Shown here piece after piece: positions 8,212 to 16,769 of a DNA stretch of 64,000 nt. How positions within the stretch are numbered: the first letter of the stretch is position 1; each line of letters begins with the position of its first letter. A program made the translations under genes and the position numbers. Below the pieces are notes generated by a model. It saw only the letters and a list, made by a program, of their open reading frames with translations, searched no databases and was not told the origin of the DNA. The DNA lies in contig NZ_CP022098.1 of NCBI RefSeq assembly GCF_002305875.1, positions 2,914,001-2,978,000 on the forward strand, given 5' to 3'. Source of the DNA: Cystobacter fuscus. Its GTDB lineage: Bacteria; Myxococcota; Myxococcia; Myxococcales; Myxococcaceae.

Positions 8212-11200
8212 TCAGGGGGCGATGTAGAGCCACCCGCCGAGCAGGGTGTTGTTGTCCGCGCGCAGCTCGGGGGTCATCTGGTCCAGATTCACCATGGCGC
8301 CCACGTAGACCAGCCCTTGCGTGTTCGGGTTGGTCGACGGCGGCAGCCAGGCATTTCCGGTGATGGACACGGTCTCGCACCAGCCGGGCTGGAGAAGGCC
8401 CGTTTGGGTCTCGCCCACGATGACATCCTCGGGAGGCGTGGACGGTGAGGGGAGACGGAAGGTGGTGTCCGTGGACAGGAGCACGCTCACCCGGGTGCTC
8501 GCGGCCAGGGTTCCCTGGTTGCAGACGTTCACCTGGGTGGTGAGGCTCTGTCCGCTCCGGACGAACACGGGACTCTCCACCGAGGAGATGACGAAGTCCG
8601 CGTCGTGGCCCACGCCCAGCAGGTAACCCGAGTGGGTGTTGTTGTCCGTGCGCAGCTCATTGGGGGCGTAGTTCGGGTCCACCACGGCGCCCAGGTGGAA
8701 GGCGCGCGTGTTGGGCGGGCTCATGGGCGGCGGGTAGATGTTGCTGGAGGAGATGGACACCGTGGCGCACTGGTTGGGGGCCAGCGGTGGCACCGGCGCG
8801 TCACCCACGACGTTGTCCTCGGGGGGAGCCGAAGACGAGGGGAAGCGGATGTTCTCGTCCAGGGACACGAGGAGGTACACGCGGCTGTCGTAGGGGCGGG
8901 TGCCCTGGTTGCAGACGGTGACCTGGGCGGTGAAGGGCTGGCCGAAGTCCACGCTGGCGGGGCCCTTGACCGAGGAGATGACGAAGTCCGGCGCACTCCC
9001 CACGCCCAGCAGGTAGCCCGCGTGGGTGTTGTTGTCCGTGCGCAGCTCATTGGGGGCGTAGTTCGGGTCCACCACGGCGCCCAGGTGGAAGGCGCGCGTG
9101 TTGGGCGGGCTCGTGGGTGGCGGGTAGATGTTGCTGGAGGAGATGGACACCGTGGCGCACTGGTTGGGAGCCAGCGGCGACACCGGCGTGCCGCCCACGA
9201 CCTGGTCCTCGGGAGGCGCGGACGGCGAGGGGAGGCGCAGGTTCTCGTCCTGGGACAGCACGAGCATCACCTGGGTGCCTTCGGTCCGGGTGCCCTGGTT
9301 GCAGACGGTGACCTGGGCGGTGAGAGGCTGGCCGAAGTCCACGCTGGCGGGGCCCTTCACCGAGGAGATGACGAAGTCCGGCGCACTCCCCACGCCCAGC
9401 AGGTAGCCCGGGTGGGTGTTGTTGTCCGTGCGCAGTTCATCGGGTGAGTAGTACGGGTCCAACGCGGCGCCCAGGTGGAAGGCGCGCGTGTTGGGCGGGC
9501 TCGTGGGCGGCGGGTAGATGTTGCTGGAGGAGATGGACACCGTGGTGCACTGGCCGGGGGCCAGTGGAGGCACCGGTACGTCCCCCAGGATGCTGTCCTC
9601 GGGGGGAGCCGAAGACGAGGGGAAGCGGATGTTCTCGTCCTGGGACAGGAGGAGGAACACGCGGGTGTCCCGGGAGCGGGTGCCCTGGTTGCAGACGGTG
9701 ACCTGGGCGGTGAGAGGCTGGCCGAAGTCCACGCTGGCGGGGCCCTTCACCGAGGAGATGACGAAGTCCGGCGCACTCCCCACGCCCAGCAGGTAGCCCG
9801 GGTGGGTGTTGTTGTCCGTGCGCAGTTCATTGGGGGCGTAGTTCGGGTCCACCACGGCGCCCAGGTGGAAGGCGCGCGTGTTGGGAGAACTCATGTACGG
9901 TGGGTAGACGCTGCTGGAGGAGATGGACACCGTGGTGCACTGGTTGGGGACCAGCGGAGGCACCGGTACGTCTCCCAGGATGCTGTCCTCGGGAGGCAGT
10001 GGGTAGGAGGGGAGGCGGATGTTCTCGTCCTGGGACAGGAGGAGGAACACGCGGGTGCCCTCGGCCCGGGTGCCCTGGTTGCAGACGGTGACCTGGGCGG
10101 TGAGAGGCTGGCCGAAGTCCACGCTGGCGGGGCCCTTCACCGAGGAGATGACGAAGTCCGGCGCACTCCCCACGCCCAGCAGGTAGCCCGGGTGGGTGTT
10201 GTTGTCCGTGCGCAGTTCATCGGGTGAGTAGTACGGGTCCAACGCGGCGCCCAGGTGGAAGGCGCGCGTGTTGGGCGGGCTCGTGGGCGGCGGGTAGATG
10301 TTGCTGGAGGAGATGGACACCGTGGTGCACTGGCCGGGGGCCAGTGGAGGCACCGGTACGTCTCCCAGGATGCTGTCCTCGGGGGGAGCCGAAGACGAGG
10401 GGAAGCGGATGTTCTCGTCCTGGGACAGGAGGAGGAACACGCGGGTGTCCCGGGAGCGGGTGCCCTGGTTGCAGACGGTGACCTGGGCGGTGAGGGACTG
10501 GCCGAAGTCCACGCTGGCGGGGCCCTTGACCGAGGAGATGACGAAGTCCGGCGCGTACCCCAGGCCCAGCAGGTAGCCCGGGTGGGTGTTGTCCTCGGTG
10601 AACTCCGGGGTGGAGTTGAGCGGGTCCACCACGGCGCCCAGGTGGAAGGCGCGCACGTTGGGCGAACTCATGTGGGGGGGATAGGCGTTGCCAGAGATGG
10701 ACACCGTGGCGCACTGGCCGGAGGCCAGCGGAGGCACTGGCACGTCACCCACGACGGCATCCTCGGGAGGCGTGGAGGACGAGGGGAAGCGGATGTTCTC
10801 GTCCTCGGACAGGAGCAAGGCCACCTGGGTACTTTCGGTCCGGGTGCCCTGGTTGCAGACGGTGACCTGGGCGGTGAGGGACTGGCCGAAGTCCACGCTG
10901 GCGGGGCCCTTCACTGAGGTGATGATGAAGTCCGCCTGGTGGCCGATGCCCATCGGCGCGCTGACGCGCGTGTTGTTGCCCGGGTTCTCATCCCCGATGG
11001 AATCGAGGAGTGCTCCCACGTGCCAGCGTCCCTCCGAGGGCACCTGGGCGTACATCATCGTCGTCTGCCGCGAGCACTGCCCGGGCTGTAGATAGGGCAG
11101 GTAGAGTTGTCCCCCGGGGTAGTCCGTCTGCTCGGAGATGACGGTGTCCGCGGAGAGGAACAACGTCGCCTTCGTGGAGCCTCCCTGTCCTCCGTGGTTG

Positions 11201-11403
11201 CACACCGTGGCCGAAACCTCGAAGGCGGTTGCTGGCAACACGCTGGGGGGAGCGCTCAACTCCGTCACCACGAAATCGGGTCCGGTGACCAGTGGGCTCG
11301 TGGCCGCACCCGCGCCCGCCGCGGAAGGCTCGGGTGTCTGACATCCCAGGAGGGCCATCAAGGAGAGGGCTCCCAGGCTCGCTTTCATCCTGCGTTCATC
11401 CAT
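8212..11403 (-). CDS. Surface lipoprotein with eight CARDB-like repeats
   Basis: 1063 residues. A lipoprotein signal (MALLGC, Cys21) is followed by eight domains of about 130 residues, each opening with a form of PDFVISSVKGPASVDFGQ, then the VTVCNQGT core strand, and a conserved Cys near a QC-TVSIS motif. This is the CARDB/APHP type of Ig-like bacterial surface domain; two Cys per unit may form disulfides. The first and last units are the most divergent. An adhesin or structural role in the envelope is likely but unproven. The start at 11403 gives a standard signal peptide with a moderate AAAGAG site; an ATG at 11427 would only lengthen the N-region. No enzyme domain is visible. Confidence 0.85.
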   Translation of the reverse strand: MDERRMKASLGALSLMALLGCQTPEPSAAGAGAATSPLVTGPDFVVTELSAPPSVLPATAFEVSATVCNHGGQGGSTKATLFLSADTVISEQTDYPGGQLYLPYLQPGQCSRQTTMMYAQVPSEGRWHVGALLDSIGDENPGNNTRVSAPMGIGHQADFIITSVKGPASVDFGQSLTAQVTVCNQGTRTESTQVALLLSEDENIRFPSSSTPPEDAVVGDVPVPPLASGQCATVSISGNAYPPHMSSPNVRAFHLGAVVDPLNSTPEFTEDNTHPGYLLGLGYAPDFVISSVKGPASVDFGQSLTAQVTVCNQGTRSRDTRVFLLLSQDENIRFPSSSAPPEDSILGDVPVPPLAPGQCTTVSISSSNIYPPPTSPPNTRAFHLGAALDPYYSPDELRTDNNTHPGYLLGVGSAPDFVISSVKGPASVDFGQPLTAQVTVCNQGTRAEGTRVFLLLSQDENIRLPSYPLPPEDSILGDVPVPPLVPNQCTTVSISSSSVYPPYMSSPNTRAFHLGAVVDPNYAPNELRTDNNTHPGYLLGVGSAPDFVISSVKGPASVDFGQPLTAQVTVCNQGTRSRDTRVFLLLSQDENIRFPSSSAPPEDSILGDVPVPPLAPGQCTTVSISSSNIYPPPTSPPNTRAFHLGAALDPYYSPDELRTDNNTHPGYLLGVGSAPDFVISSVKGPASVDFGQPLTAQVTVCNQGTRTEGTQVMLVLSQDENLRLPSPSAPPEDQVVGGTPVSPLAPNQCATVSISSSNIYPPPTSPPNTRAFHLGAVVDPNYAPNELRTDNNTHAGYLLGVGSAPDFVISSVKGPASVDFGQPFTAQVTVCNQGTRPYDSRVYLLVSLDENIRFPSSSAPPEDNVVGDAPVPPLAPNQCATVSISSSNIYPPPMSPPNTRAFHLGAVVDPNYAPNELRTDNNTHSGYLLGVGHDADFVISSVESPVFVRSGQSLTTQVNVCNQGTLAASTRVSVLLSTDTTFRLPSPSTPPEDVIVGETQTGLLQPGWCETVSITGNAWLPPSTNPNTQGLVYVGAMVNLDQMTPELRADNNTLLGGWLYIAP
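8590..10940 (-). repeat. 390-bp tandem repeat array inside the CARDB gene
   Basis: The middle units of the lipoprotein gene repeat with a 390-bp period. Two non-adjacent copies, 9286-9714 and 10066-10494 (two periods apart), differ at one base by eye (9583 against 10363). The units between and around them are visibly more divergent. This pattern indicates recent duplication of a two-unit block or gene conversion. Confidence 0.9.
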
Positions 11404-11595
11404 TGGTGTTCGCTCTTTCGACAGCATGGGGTGGTGCGGCTTCGGGCAGGGGCCGAGCCGCGAAGCGCCCGGGGGTGCGCGAACACAGAATATTCCGTTT
11501 TGGGTCGAAAATCTTGAGTTCTTGGAATCCCGGGCTCGTTCCCCGCAGGGAAGGGGCTCGCCCTGGTCCGGGAGGCAGGCTCTCGCCCACGCGGG

Positions 11596-13365
11596 TCAGG
11601 CGCGGCTTCCGACGAAGAGCCTCCGGTCGTCGACCTGAGCGAGGCACCGTGCGCCACTCGCGGAGAACGCGCGCGGCTCGAGGCCCACCGCGTCGAAGAG
11701 GGGGCGCTGCTCTTTCGTTCGCGGGTCGAGCACGACGAGCGCCGTCTTCTCGCCGCCTCGCTGGTGCCCCTCGACGGCCACGACCGCGTCCGGTCCTACC
11801 CAGAGCATCGGCAGCTTATACGTCGAGTAGAGGTTGTCGACGGTGGGTGGGACTCGCATGGCCTCGCGCACCCACTGCTGGAAATCCCCCGGGCGTTCCT
11901 TTCGCTGGCCGCCGTCGAGCGTCACGAGGGTTGGCACTCCGTCGCGCTCGGTGCGGACCCCGAGCACGTCACCCGCGAAGCACAGGTCCGTGAAACCGAA
12001 CGTCAGGTGCTCGTCGCTGCGGAGCGCCTCGTGCACTTCCCCCGTGTCGACGTCGATGACGACGATGACGGCGGCATCGTCCTGTCCGTAGCCCTGGGAG
12101 CGCTCGTTGACGAAGCCCGGGGTGACGAGCGCGAGGGCGACCCGTTGCGGCGTGGTGGCGATCGCCGTGCAGAGTCCTGGCAGCTCGAAGACCTCCCGGC
12201 CTTCGATGGCGATGGCCGATTTCTCTCGTCGCCACCAGGCGGTGACGAGGCGCTCGCCCGCGAATGCGCCGAGGGCGTGCGGCGTCGGCTCCGTGACGAC
12301 GCGCTCGAAGCCGCGATAGGCCGCGTCGGCGTTCGTCCGTGCTCCGACGAGGGCTCGCGCGAGGACGTCGACCAGGCGCCGCCGCTGGTGCGGGCTGCTC
12401 TCCTCGAGCTCGGCGATGCCGACGCCTCGCGCGACGTGGAGGAGCAACTCGGCGCCATGGTTGGAGCCGATGGACAGCAGCTCCGTCTCGACGCCGACGC
12501 GGCGCGTGCGCTCGCTCGGGGGCGCGCGCACGCAGAACGAGGACAGGGGCACGCCGGGCTCGAGCGTGACCGGCACCTCGAGCCAGCTCGCGACCTTGCG
12601 GACGAACGCGGCCCCGACCACTGCATCGGCCGCTTCGATGCTGTTTTCATTGACCCACACTCCGTCGTCGAGCACGTAGCGTGTGCCGAGCGGGTGCTCT
12701 TCCACCGAGAGCTTCAGCCGGAGCGGTGGCCTCTTGTCGAGGGAGGGACGCACGAAGGACATCACGCGTGCGGACGGCACCTTGCGACCCTCGATGAGTG
12801 TGAGCGAGACGTCGACCCATCGCTTGTGGGCGAGCTGTTCGAGCAGCTCGTCGAAGCCGTCGGAAAGGTATTGATCGAGCGCCTCGTGGACGGAGTGGGG
12901 TACCCCGTCGCTCTCGATCCTGGGCTGGGCGCGATCCTCGTCGAGGTCGACGCCGTGGAAGCTCAATCCTTCCATCGTGTATCCCGACAGCACGACTTCA
13001 CCCGTTGGCCTGGCCTCCGCGACGAGCATCGCCGTGCCGTCATAGAGAGACACGTGCAAAGCCTCACAGTGGAGCACGCGCGCGAGGATACCGAGTCGGT
13101 GCTCACCCGAAGGCCCCGGCTCGGCGAGCAGCTCGAGCGGAGCGGTCTTGACGACGGACCAGCCGCCTCGGCCGGCGCCGAGCGCGAGGGCCCACCGGTC
13201 GGAGGTCGCGCCGGTCCCGTACTGCATCCTGTCCCATTTCTCGCGTTTGCGTCGCACGTAGGGCGTCGCCACGAGACCTTCCGCCAGGCAGAGGTCGTCA
13301 ATGGCGCGCTCGAGCGCATCGAGATTTTCAGTCCGGAAGAACGTCACCTGTCCCCATTCACCCAT
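11596..13365 (-). CDS. Uncharacterised 589-residue protein
   Basis: I do not recognise a family. The protein is acidic, soluble and has no signal peptide or membrane segment. The C-terminal half has spaced patterns such as RVALALVTPGF, AAVIVVIDVDTGEVHEAL and TALVVLDPRTKEQRPL, strand-turn motifs that suggest a beta-propeller. The N-terminal half contains WALALGAGRGGWSVVKTAP. The start at 13365 has GAAGGTG about 9 bases upstream. It is divergent from the orphan immunity gene at 13519 with only 88 bases to the toxin-tail remnant. It could belong to the same defence/offence context, but that is position only. Confidence 0.6.
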   Translation of the reverse strand: MGEWGQVTFFRTENLDALERAIDDLCLAEGLVATPYVRRKREKWDRMQYGTGATSDRWALALGAGRGGWSVVKTAPLELLAEPGPSGEHRLGILARVLHCEALHVSLYDGTAMLVAEARPTGEVVLSGYTMEGLSFHGVDLDEDRAQPRIESDGVPHSVHEALDQYLSDGFDELLEQLAHKRWVDVSLTLIEGRKVPSARVMSFVRPSLDKRPPLRLKLSVEEHPLGTRYVLDDGVWVNENSIEAADAVVGAAFVRKVASWLEVPVTLEPGVPLSSFCVRAPPSERTRRVGVETELLSIGSNHGAELLLHVARGVGIAELEESSPHQRRRLVDVLARALVGARTNADAAYRGFERVVTEPTPHALGAFAGERLVTAWWRREKSAIAIEGREVFELPGLCTAIATTPQRVALALVTPGFVNERSQGYGQDDAAVIVVIDVDTGEVHEALRSDEHLTFGFTDLCFAGDVLGVRTERDGVPTLVTLDGGQRKERPGDFQQWVREAMRVPPTVDNLYSTYKLPMLWVGPDAVVAVEGHQRGGEKTALVVLDPRTKEQRPLFDAVGLEPRAFSASGARCLAQVDDRRLFVGSRA

Positions 13366-13453
13366 GGGTCACCTTCTACCGCCGTCGCATATCCTTTGGC
13401 ATCTGGGGATGTAGCCATCAGACGGGGGCGCTGCATGTGAGCAGTGTCCCTCC

Positions 13454-13516
13454 TGTTATGGCGGCAAGTCCCCCTGGAATACAGTGGGTCAGAACCTGCC
13501 CTACTCGGACAACTGA
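13454..13516 (+). pseudogene. Last 20 codons of a lipoprotein-toxin gene (remnant)
   Basis: Translates in frame as CYGGKSPWNTVGQNLPYSDN and stop. This matches the extreme C-terminus of the lipoprotein toxin at 35772-36443 with two substitutions (Q for P, S for T). Homology to that locus starts abruptly at 13452 and runs through the following immunity gene. The spacing to the next ATG (2 bases after the stop) is the same in both copies. The rest of the toxin gene has been lost here. Confidence 0.88.
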
Positions 13517-13518
13517 CG

Positions 13519-13998
13519 ATGGCCACGTCCATGAGCCGCTTGCTCGAAGAGGTCTCCCGCGATCACTTCCCGTATCCCTCCGCCACGCCCGAGGAGATCG
13601 AGGAGTTCGAACGGCGGGTAGGCTGGCGGTTGGATGCGGAGCTGCGGGCCTTCTACCTGCACTGCAACGGCGCCGAGTTGATTGAACGGCTACCCGACTC
13701 GCCCTACCAGATACTTCCTCTCTCGGAGATTGTCCGAGCGCGAGTCGCCATCTTCGGGAAGAGAAACGACGATGATGGGCACGGACCAGCTTCGGTGTAC
13801 GCCCTTTGTGACGTGCAGGACGGCAACTACGTGCTGGTGGACGTGAGCCGCGAGGAGAATGGTCGCTACCCCCTCTTCGACGGCGACCATGAGGCGTGGC
13901 CAGACCTGGCCTACTGCAAGCAGGTCGCCAGTTCGTTCTCTGAATTCTTGGAGCAGGTGCTGCGGACCCGGCGTGGCCTCTACTGGCTGGGGGAATGA
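13519..13998 (+). CDS. Orphan SMI1/KNR4 (SUKH) family immunity protein
   Basis: 159 residues, SUKH-superfamily pattern: ATPEEIEEFERRVGW near the N-terminus, LRAFYLHCNGAEL, then a VLVDVSREENG strand region and a terminal SFSEFLEQVLRT helix. These proteins usually neutralise a cognate polymorphic toxin by direct binding. It is about 84% identical (25 differences by eye) to the immunity protein at 36446-36925. The start at 13519 follows a toxin-tail remnant by 2 bases, exactly as in the intact cassette. Differences cluster at about residues 93-96 and 129-137, the kind of patch expected at a toxin-binding surface. With its toxin gone it may protect against siblings carrying a related toxin. Its promoter is unclear. 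Confidence 0.88.
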   Translation: MATSMSRLLEEVSRDHFPYPSATPEEIEEFERRVGWRLDAELRAFYLHCNGAELIERLPDSPYQILPLSEIVRARVAIFGKRNDDDGHGPASVYALCDVQDGNYVLVDVSREENGRYPLFDGDHEAWPDLAYCKQVASSFSEFLEQVLRTRRGLYWLGE

Positions 13999-14054
13999 AA
14001 TCTCTCGGGCATTCCTCCAGCCTTCATGGTCGGCCTCGGGTCGAGGACACACAT

Positions 14055-14810
14055 TCAGGTTGACCTGGCCAACTCCGCGGCGTCCGCGCCGGCGGGCTGG
14101 CGGAGCGGGCACGACGGATCGTTCACCGCGCGCCAGATGGCTTCTGCCACGTCGAGCGAGCGGGTAAACGGCCCCGAGTGCCTCGTGCGCCTCTCGAAGA
14201 TGCTCCGCGTGAAGTCGGAGTACGCCTCGGGGACGGCGACGCCCTGCTTGCGCATCTGCGCCTGTGCGTTCCGCGCAAAGGGCGTCTCCGGGGACTGCCC
14301 CGGGAGCACGAGGCTCACCCGCACATTGAAGGGCTGGAGCTCCAACGCGAGTGACTCGGTGAATGCGTTGAGCGCCGCTTTGCTCGCGGTGTACACGGCA
14401 AGCATTGGGAGCGACTTCAGCGTCGTGCTCGACGAGACGTTCACGATGACCCCCGCCTTCTGTTGCCTGAACCGAGGCAGGAACGCCTGGGTCACGGCCA
14501 TCGCACCGAATGTGTTCGCTTCGAAGGTGGCGCGGACCGTTTCCATCGAGGTGCCCTCGAAGATACTCATCAGGCCGACGCCCGCATTGTTGACCAGCAC
14601 GTCGATCGGTCCGGCGGCTTCCACCGTTTCGCGAATGCTCCGTGGGTCGGTGACGTCGAGCGCGAGCACGCGCAGATGCTCGGACCGGGGCAACACGTCC
14701 TCCCGCGGCGTGCGCATCGTGGCGATGACCTTCCAGCCGTGCTCGAGGAAGTAGCGGGCAGTGTCGAGGCCGAATCCGGACGAGCATCCGGTGAGCAAGA
14801 TCGTTTTCAT
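14055..14810 (-). CDS. Short-chain dehydrogenase/reductase (SDR)
   Basis: 251 residues, a normal classical-SDR length. The Rossmann motif TGCSSGFG lies at residues 7-14, NNAG is in the fourth strand, the catalytic Ser is in VNVSSS, and YTASK supplies the Tyr/Lys pair. It is an NAD(P)-dependent oxidoreductase; the substrate is unknown. The start at 14810 has GGGAGA 6 bases upstream. It is divergent from an AraC regulator with a 99-base intergenic region, which suggests that the regulator controls it. Confidence 0.92.
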   Translation of the reverse strand: MKTILLTGCSSGFGLDTARYFLEHGWKVIATMRTPREDVLPRSEHLRVLALDVTDPRSIRETVEAAGPIDVLVNNAGVGLMSIFEGTSMETVRATFEANTFGAMAVTQAFLPRFRQQKAGVIVNVSSSTTLKSLPMLAVYTASKAALNAFTESLALELQPFNVRVSLVLPGQSPETPFARNAQAQMRKQGVAVPEAYSDFTRSIFERRTRHSGPFTRSLDVAEAIWRAVNDPSCPLRQPAGADAAELARST

Positions 14811-14909
14811 GGTGTCTCCCGTGGGGTGGTTTCAGCTCCCAGACGATAGGGAGCGGAGGCCGGACGTGCTACAACAGGGAGTCCGCATTTCGTTTGCAGG
14901 AGTCCGGTC

Positions 14910-15821
14910 ATGATCGATCCGCTCGCAGAAGTGGTCACGCTGCTCCAGCCGAGCGCCTCGTCCTCGAAGCTCGCCAGCGGTGCAGGTCGGTGGAGCGTTC
15001 GCCGCGCCGAATCCGGGCGGCCCTTCTACTGCGCGATCCTCGATGGTGCGAGCCGCCTCGCGGTCGACGGACATGAGCCGATGATTCTCGAGAAGGGGGA
15101 CTTCGTTTTGATTCCGTCGGCGTTCAACTTCACGGCGTCGAGCCTCGAGCCACCGAGAGGGAAGCGCGACACCGCGCACGTCGTGTTGCCCGATGGCGAA
15201 GTCAGACACGGCGATTCGAGTGGCCCGCCTGATGTTCGAATGCTGGTGGGTTACTGCACCTTCGCTTCTCCGGACGCGAGCTTGCTCGTCTCGCTCCTTC
15301 CACGGCTCGTGCTCGTTCGCGGCGAGCGGAGGCTCTCTACCCTCGTGGAGCTCGTGAGAGAGGAGTCCCGCGAACGGCGGCCCGCGCGCGAGGTCATCCT
15401 CGCCCGCCTCCTCGAGGTCCTTCTCATCGAAGCCCTCCGCTCCGTGGCGGGCACCGCGGCGTCGCCGGGCCTCCTGCGCGGGCTCGCCGACGAGCGCCTC
15501 GCCGTTGCGATACGACGCATGCACGAGAGCCCGACCAGGGCGTGGACGGTAGCGCAGTTGGCGAAGGAAGCAGCACTGTCCCGTTCGGCGTTCTTCGAGC
15601 GATTCAGTCGCGCGGTGGGCGTTCCTCCGATGGAGTACCTGCTTGGCTGGCGCATGGCCTTGGCGAAAGACCTGCTGCGGCGCAAGCAAGTCACCGTCGC
15701 CGAGGTCGCGGAGCAAGTCGGCTACGGCTCCGCGAGCACCTTCAGTGTTGCCTTCACTCGCCACGTAGGACTGCCGCCAACACACTTCGCGCGTGAGCAG
15801 GGGGAACCGCGATACCCGTGA
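14910..15821 (+). CDS. AraC family regulator with cupin sensor domain
   Basis: 303 residues. The N-terminal half is a cupin_6-like ligand domain (AILDGASRLAVDG, EKGDFVLIPSAFNF). The C-terminal AraC DNA-binding domain has two helix-turn-helix units: WTVAQLAKEAALSRSAFFERF and VTVAEVAEQVGYGSASTFSVAF, ending near GLPPTHF. The start at 14910 has AGGAGT 7 bases upstream. It is divergent from the SDR gene at 14055-14810, a common layout for a regulator with its target. The inducer is unknown. Confidence 0.93.
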   Translation: MIDPLAEVVTLLQPSASSSKLASGAGRWSVRRAESGRPFYCAILDGASRLAVDGHEPMILEKGDFVLIPSAFNFTASSLEPPRGKRDTAHVVLPDGEVRHGDSSGPPDVRMLVGYCTFASPDASLLVSLLPRLVLVRGERRLSTLVELVREESRERRPAREVILARLLEVLLIEALRSVAGTAASPGLLRGLADERLAVAIRRMHESPTRAWTVAQLAKEAALSRSAFFERFSRAVGVPPMEYLLGWRMALAKDLLRRKQVTVAEVAEQVGYGSASTFSVAFTRHVGLPPTHFAREQGEPRYP

Positions 15822-15858
15822 AACCATGTCTCGACTTCTCTCGCCCCGGTGGACGGAA

Positions 15859-15892
15859 GAGAGCCCGTGGAGAGCGCGCCTGCCGGGCTCTC
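15859..15892. terminator. Hairpin between convergent genes
   Basis: A 9-bp perfect stem (15859-15867 GAGAGCCCG with 15884-15892 CGGGCTCTC) around a 16-base loop fills the space between the AraC stop and the stop of the convergent hydratase gene. No T tract is present, so terminator function is inferred from position. Confidence 0.5.
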
Positions 15893-15895
15893 GTG

Positions 15896-16726
15896 TCAGG
15901 GCTGCGCGTTGGCGATGCCGAGGTACTCGCCGAGCCGAAGCTCGACCTCGAGGCCTTTCTCGGCGAACTGCCTACCAAGCCGCGCGAAGCCCGCCTGGAA
16001 GCCCGGTCCAGCCAGCGATCTCGTGTACTCCGCGTATGCCGTGGCGAAATCAGCGTCCGGAGGCAGTGACGCCCGGTCGACTTGAGCCTTGGCGGCAGCC
16101 ACGACGGCCTTGTCGAAGGAAGCGACGCGGGTCGCGAGCCTTTCCACGAATCGATCGAGCTCGGCGTCGGGCAAGGTTCGCGTGACCCAGCCGTATCGCT
16201 CGGCGAGCTCGGCATCGTAGTCCTGGCTGGTGACGATCGCCTCGAGGCCGCGGTCACGCCCGATGAGGCGTGGCAGACGTTCGCTGCCACCACCCCCTGG
16301 CAGGATGCCGGTGCCGACTTCCGGCTGCCCGAAGATGGCGTGCTCGCGGCTCGCGTAGCGCAAGTCGCACGCCAGGGCGAGTTCGTTGCCCCCTCCGCGC
16401 GTTCGTCCGCGGATCTTCGCGATGCTCAAGAAGGGAGCCTTCGAAAGGCGGATGACCAGGTCAACCCACATGGGGACGGAGTCTGGGCCTGGTATGAAAG
16501 GAAACTTGTCGGCTTGCCGAAGATCGAAGTGGTTGAAGAAGAATCCGCTGATGTTGCTCGTGAAGATGACAACCTGGACTCGAACGTCATTCTCGAGCTC
16601 ATGGAGGATCTCGTGCAGTCGTGTCACGGTCTCCGGCACGATCACATTCGCGGGCGGATTCGCGAAGGTGATGGTGGCGATCTTCGGCGTGGATTTTTCG
16701 ACGATGATGGTGCTTTTCTCGCTCAT
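15896..16726 (-). CDS. Enoyl-CoA hydratase/isomerase family protein
   Basis: 276 residues with the crotonase fold. The oxyanion-hole region is partly altered (NISGFFFNHFDL), and the second block RGGGNELALACDLRYAS keeps the Glu equivalent to hydratase Glu144. FGQPEVGTGILPGGGG keeps the equivalent of Glu164. Both catalytic acids are therefore present and hydratase activity is plausible, though the acyl-CoA is unknown. The start at 16726 has AGGAGC 8 bases upstream. It follows the alpha/beta hydrolase gene on the same strand after 43 bases, so the two are probably co-transcribed. Confidence 0.9.
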   Translation of the reverse strand: MSEKSTIIVEKSTPKIATITFANPPANVIVPETVTRLHEILHELENDVRVQVVIFTSNISGFFFNHFDLRQADKFPFIPGPDSVPMWVDLVIRLSKAPFLSIAKIRGRTRGGGNELALACDLRYASREHAIFGQPEVGTGILPGGGGSERLPRLIGRDRGLEAIVTSQDYDAELAERYGWVTRTLPDAELDRFVERLATRVASFDKAVVAAAKAQVDRASLPPDADFATAYAEYTRSLAGPGFQAGFARLGRQFAEKGLEVELRLGEYLGIANAQP

Positions 16727-16769
16727 GTTGTGCTCCTGAAATGGCTCACGATTGCTTGTTGCGGTCTGG

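Noticed and set aside
8605-10917. Long plus-strand frames with repeated GGDGHRGALVG-like motifs over the CARDB gene
   Set aside because: The repetition is inherited from the CARDB tandem repeats on the other strand; no starts or ribosome sites fit.
8590-10940. Possible CRISPR array
   Set aside because: The 390-bp period is coding and far too long; no 25-40 base repeats with unique spacers occur anywhere in the window.
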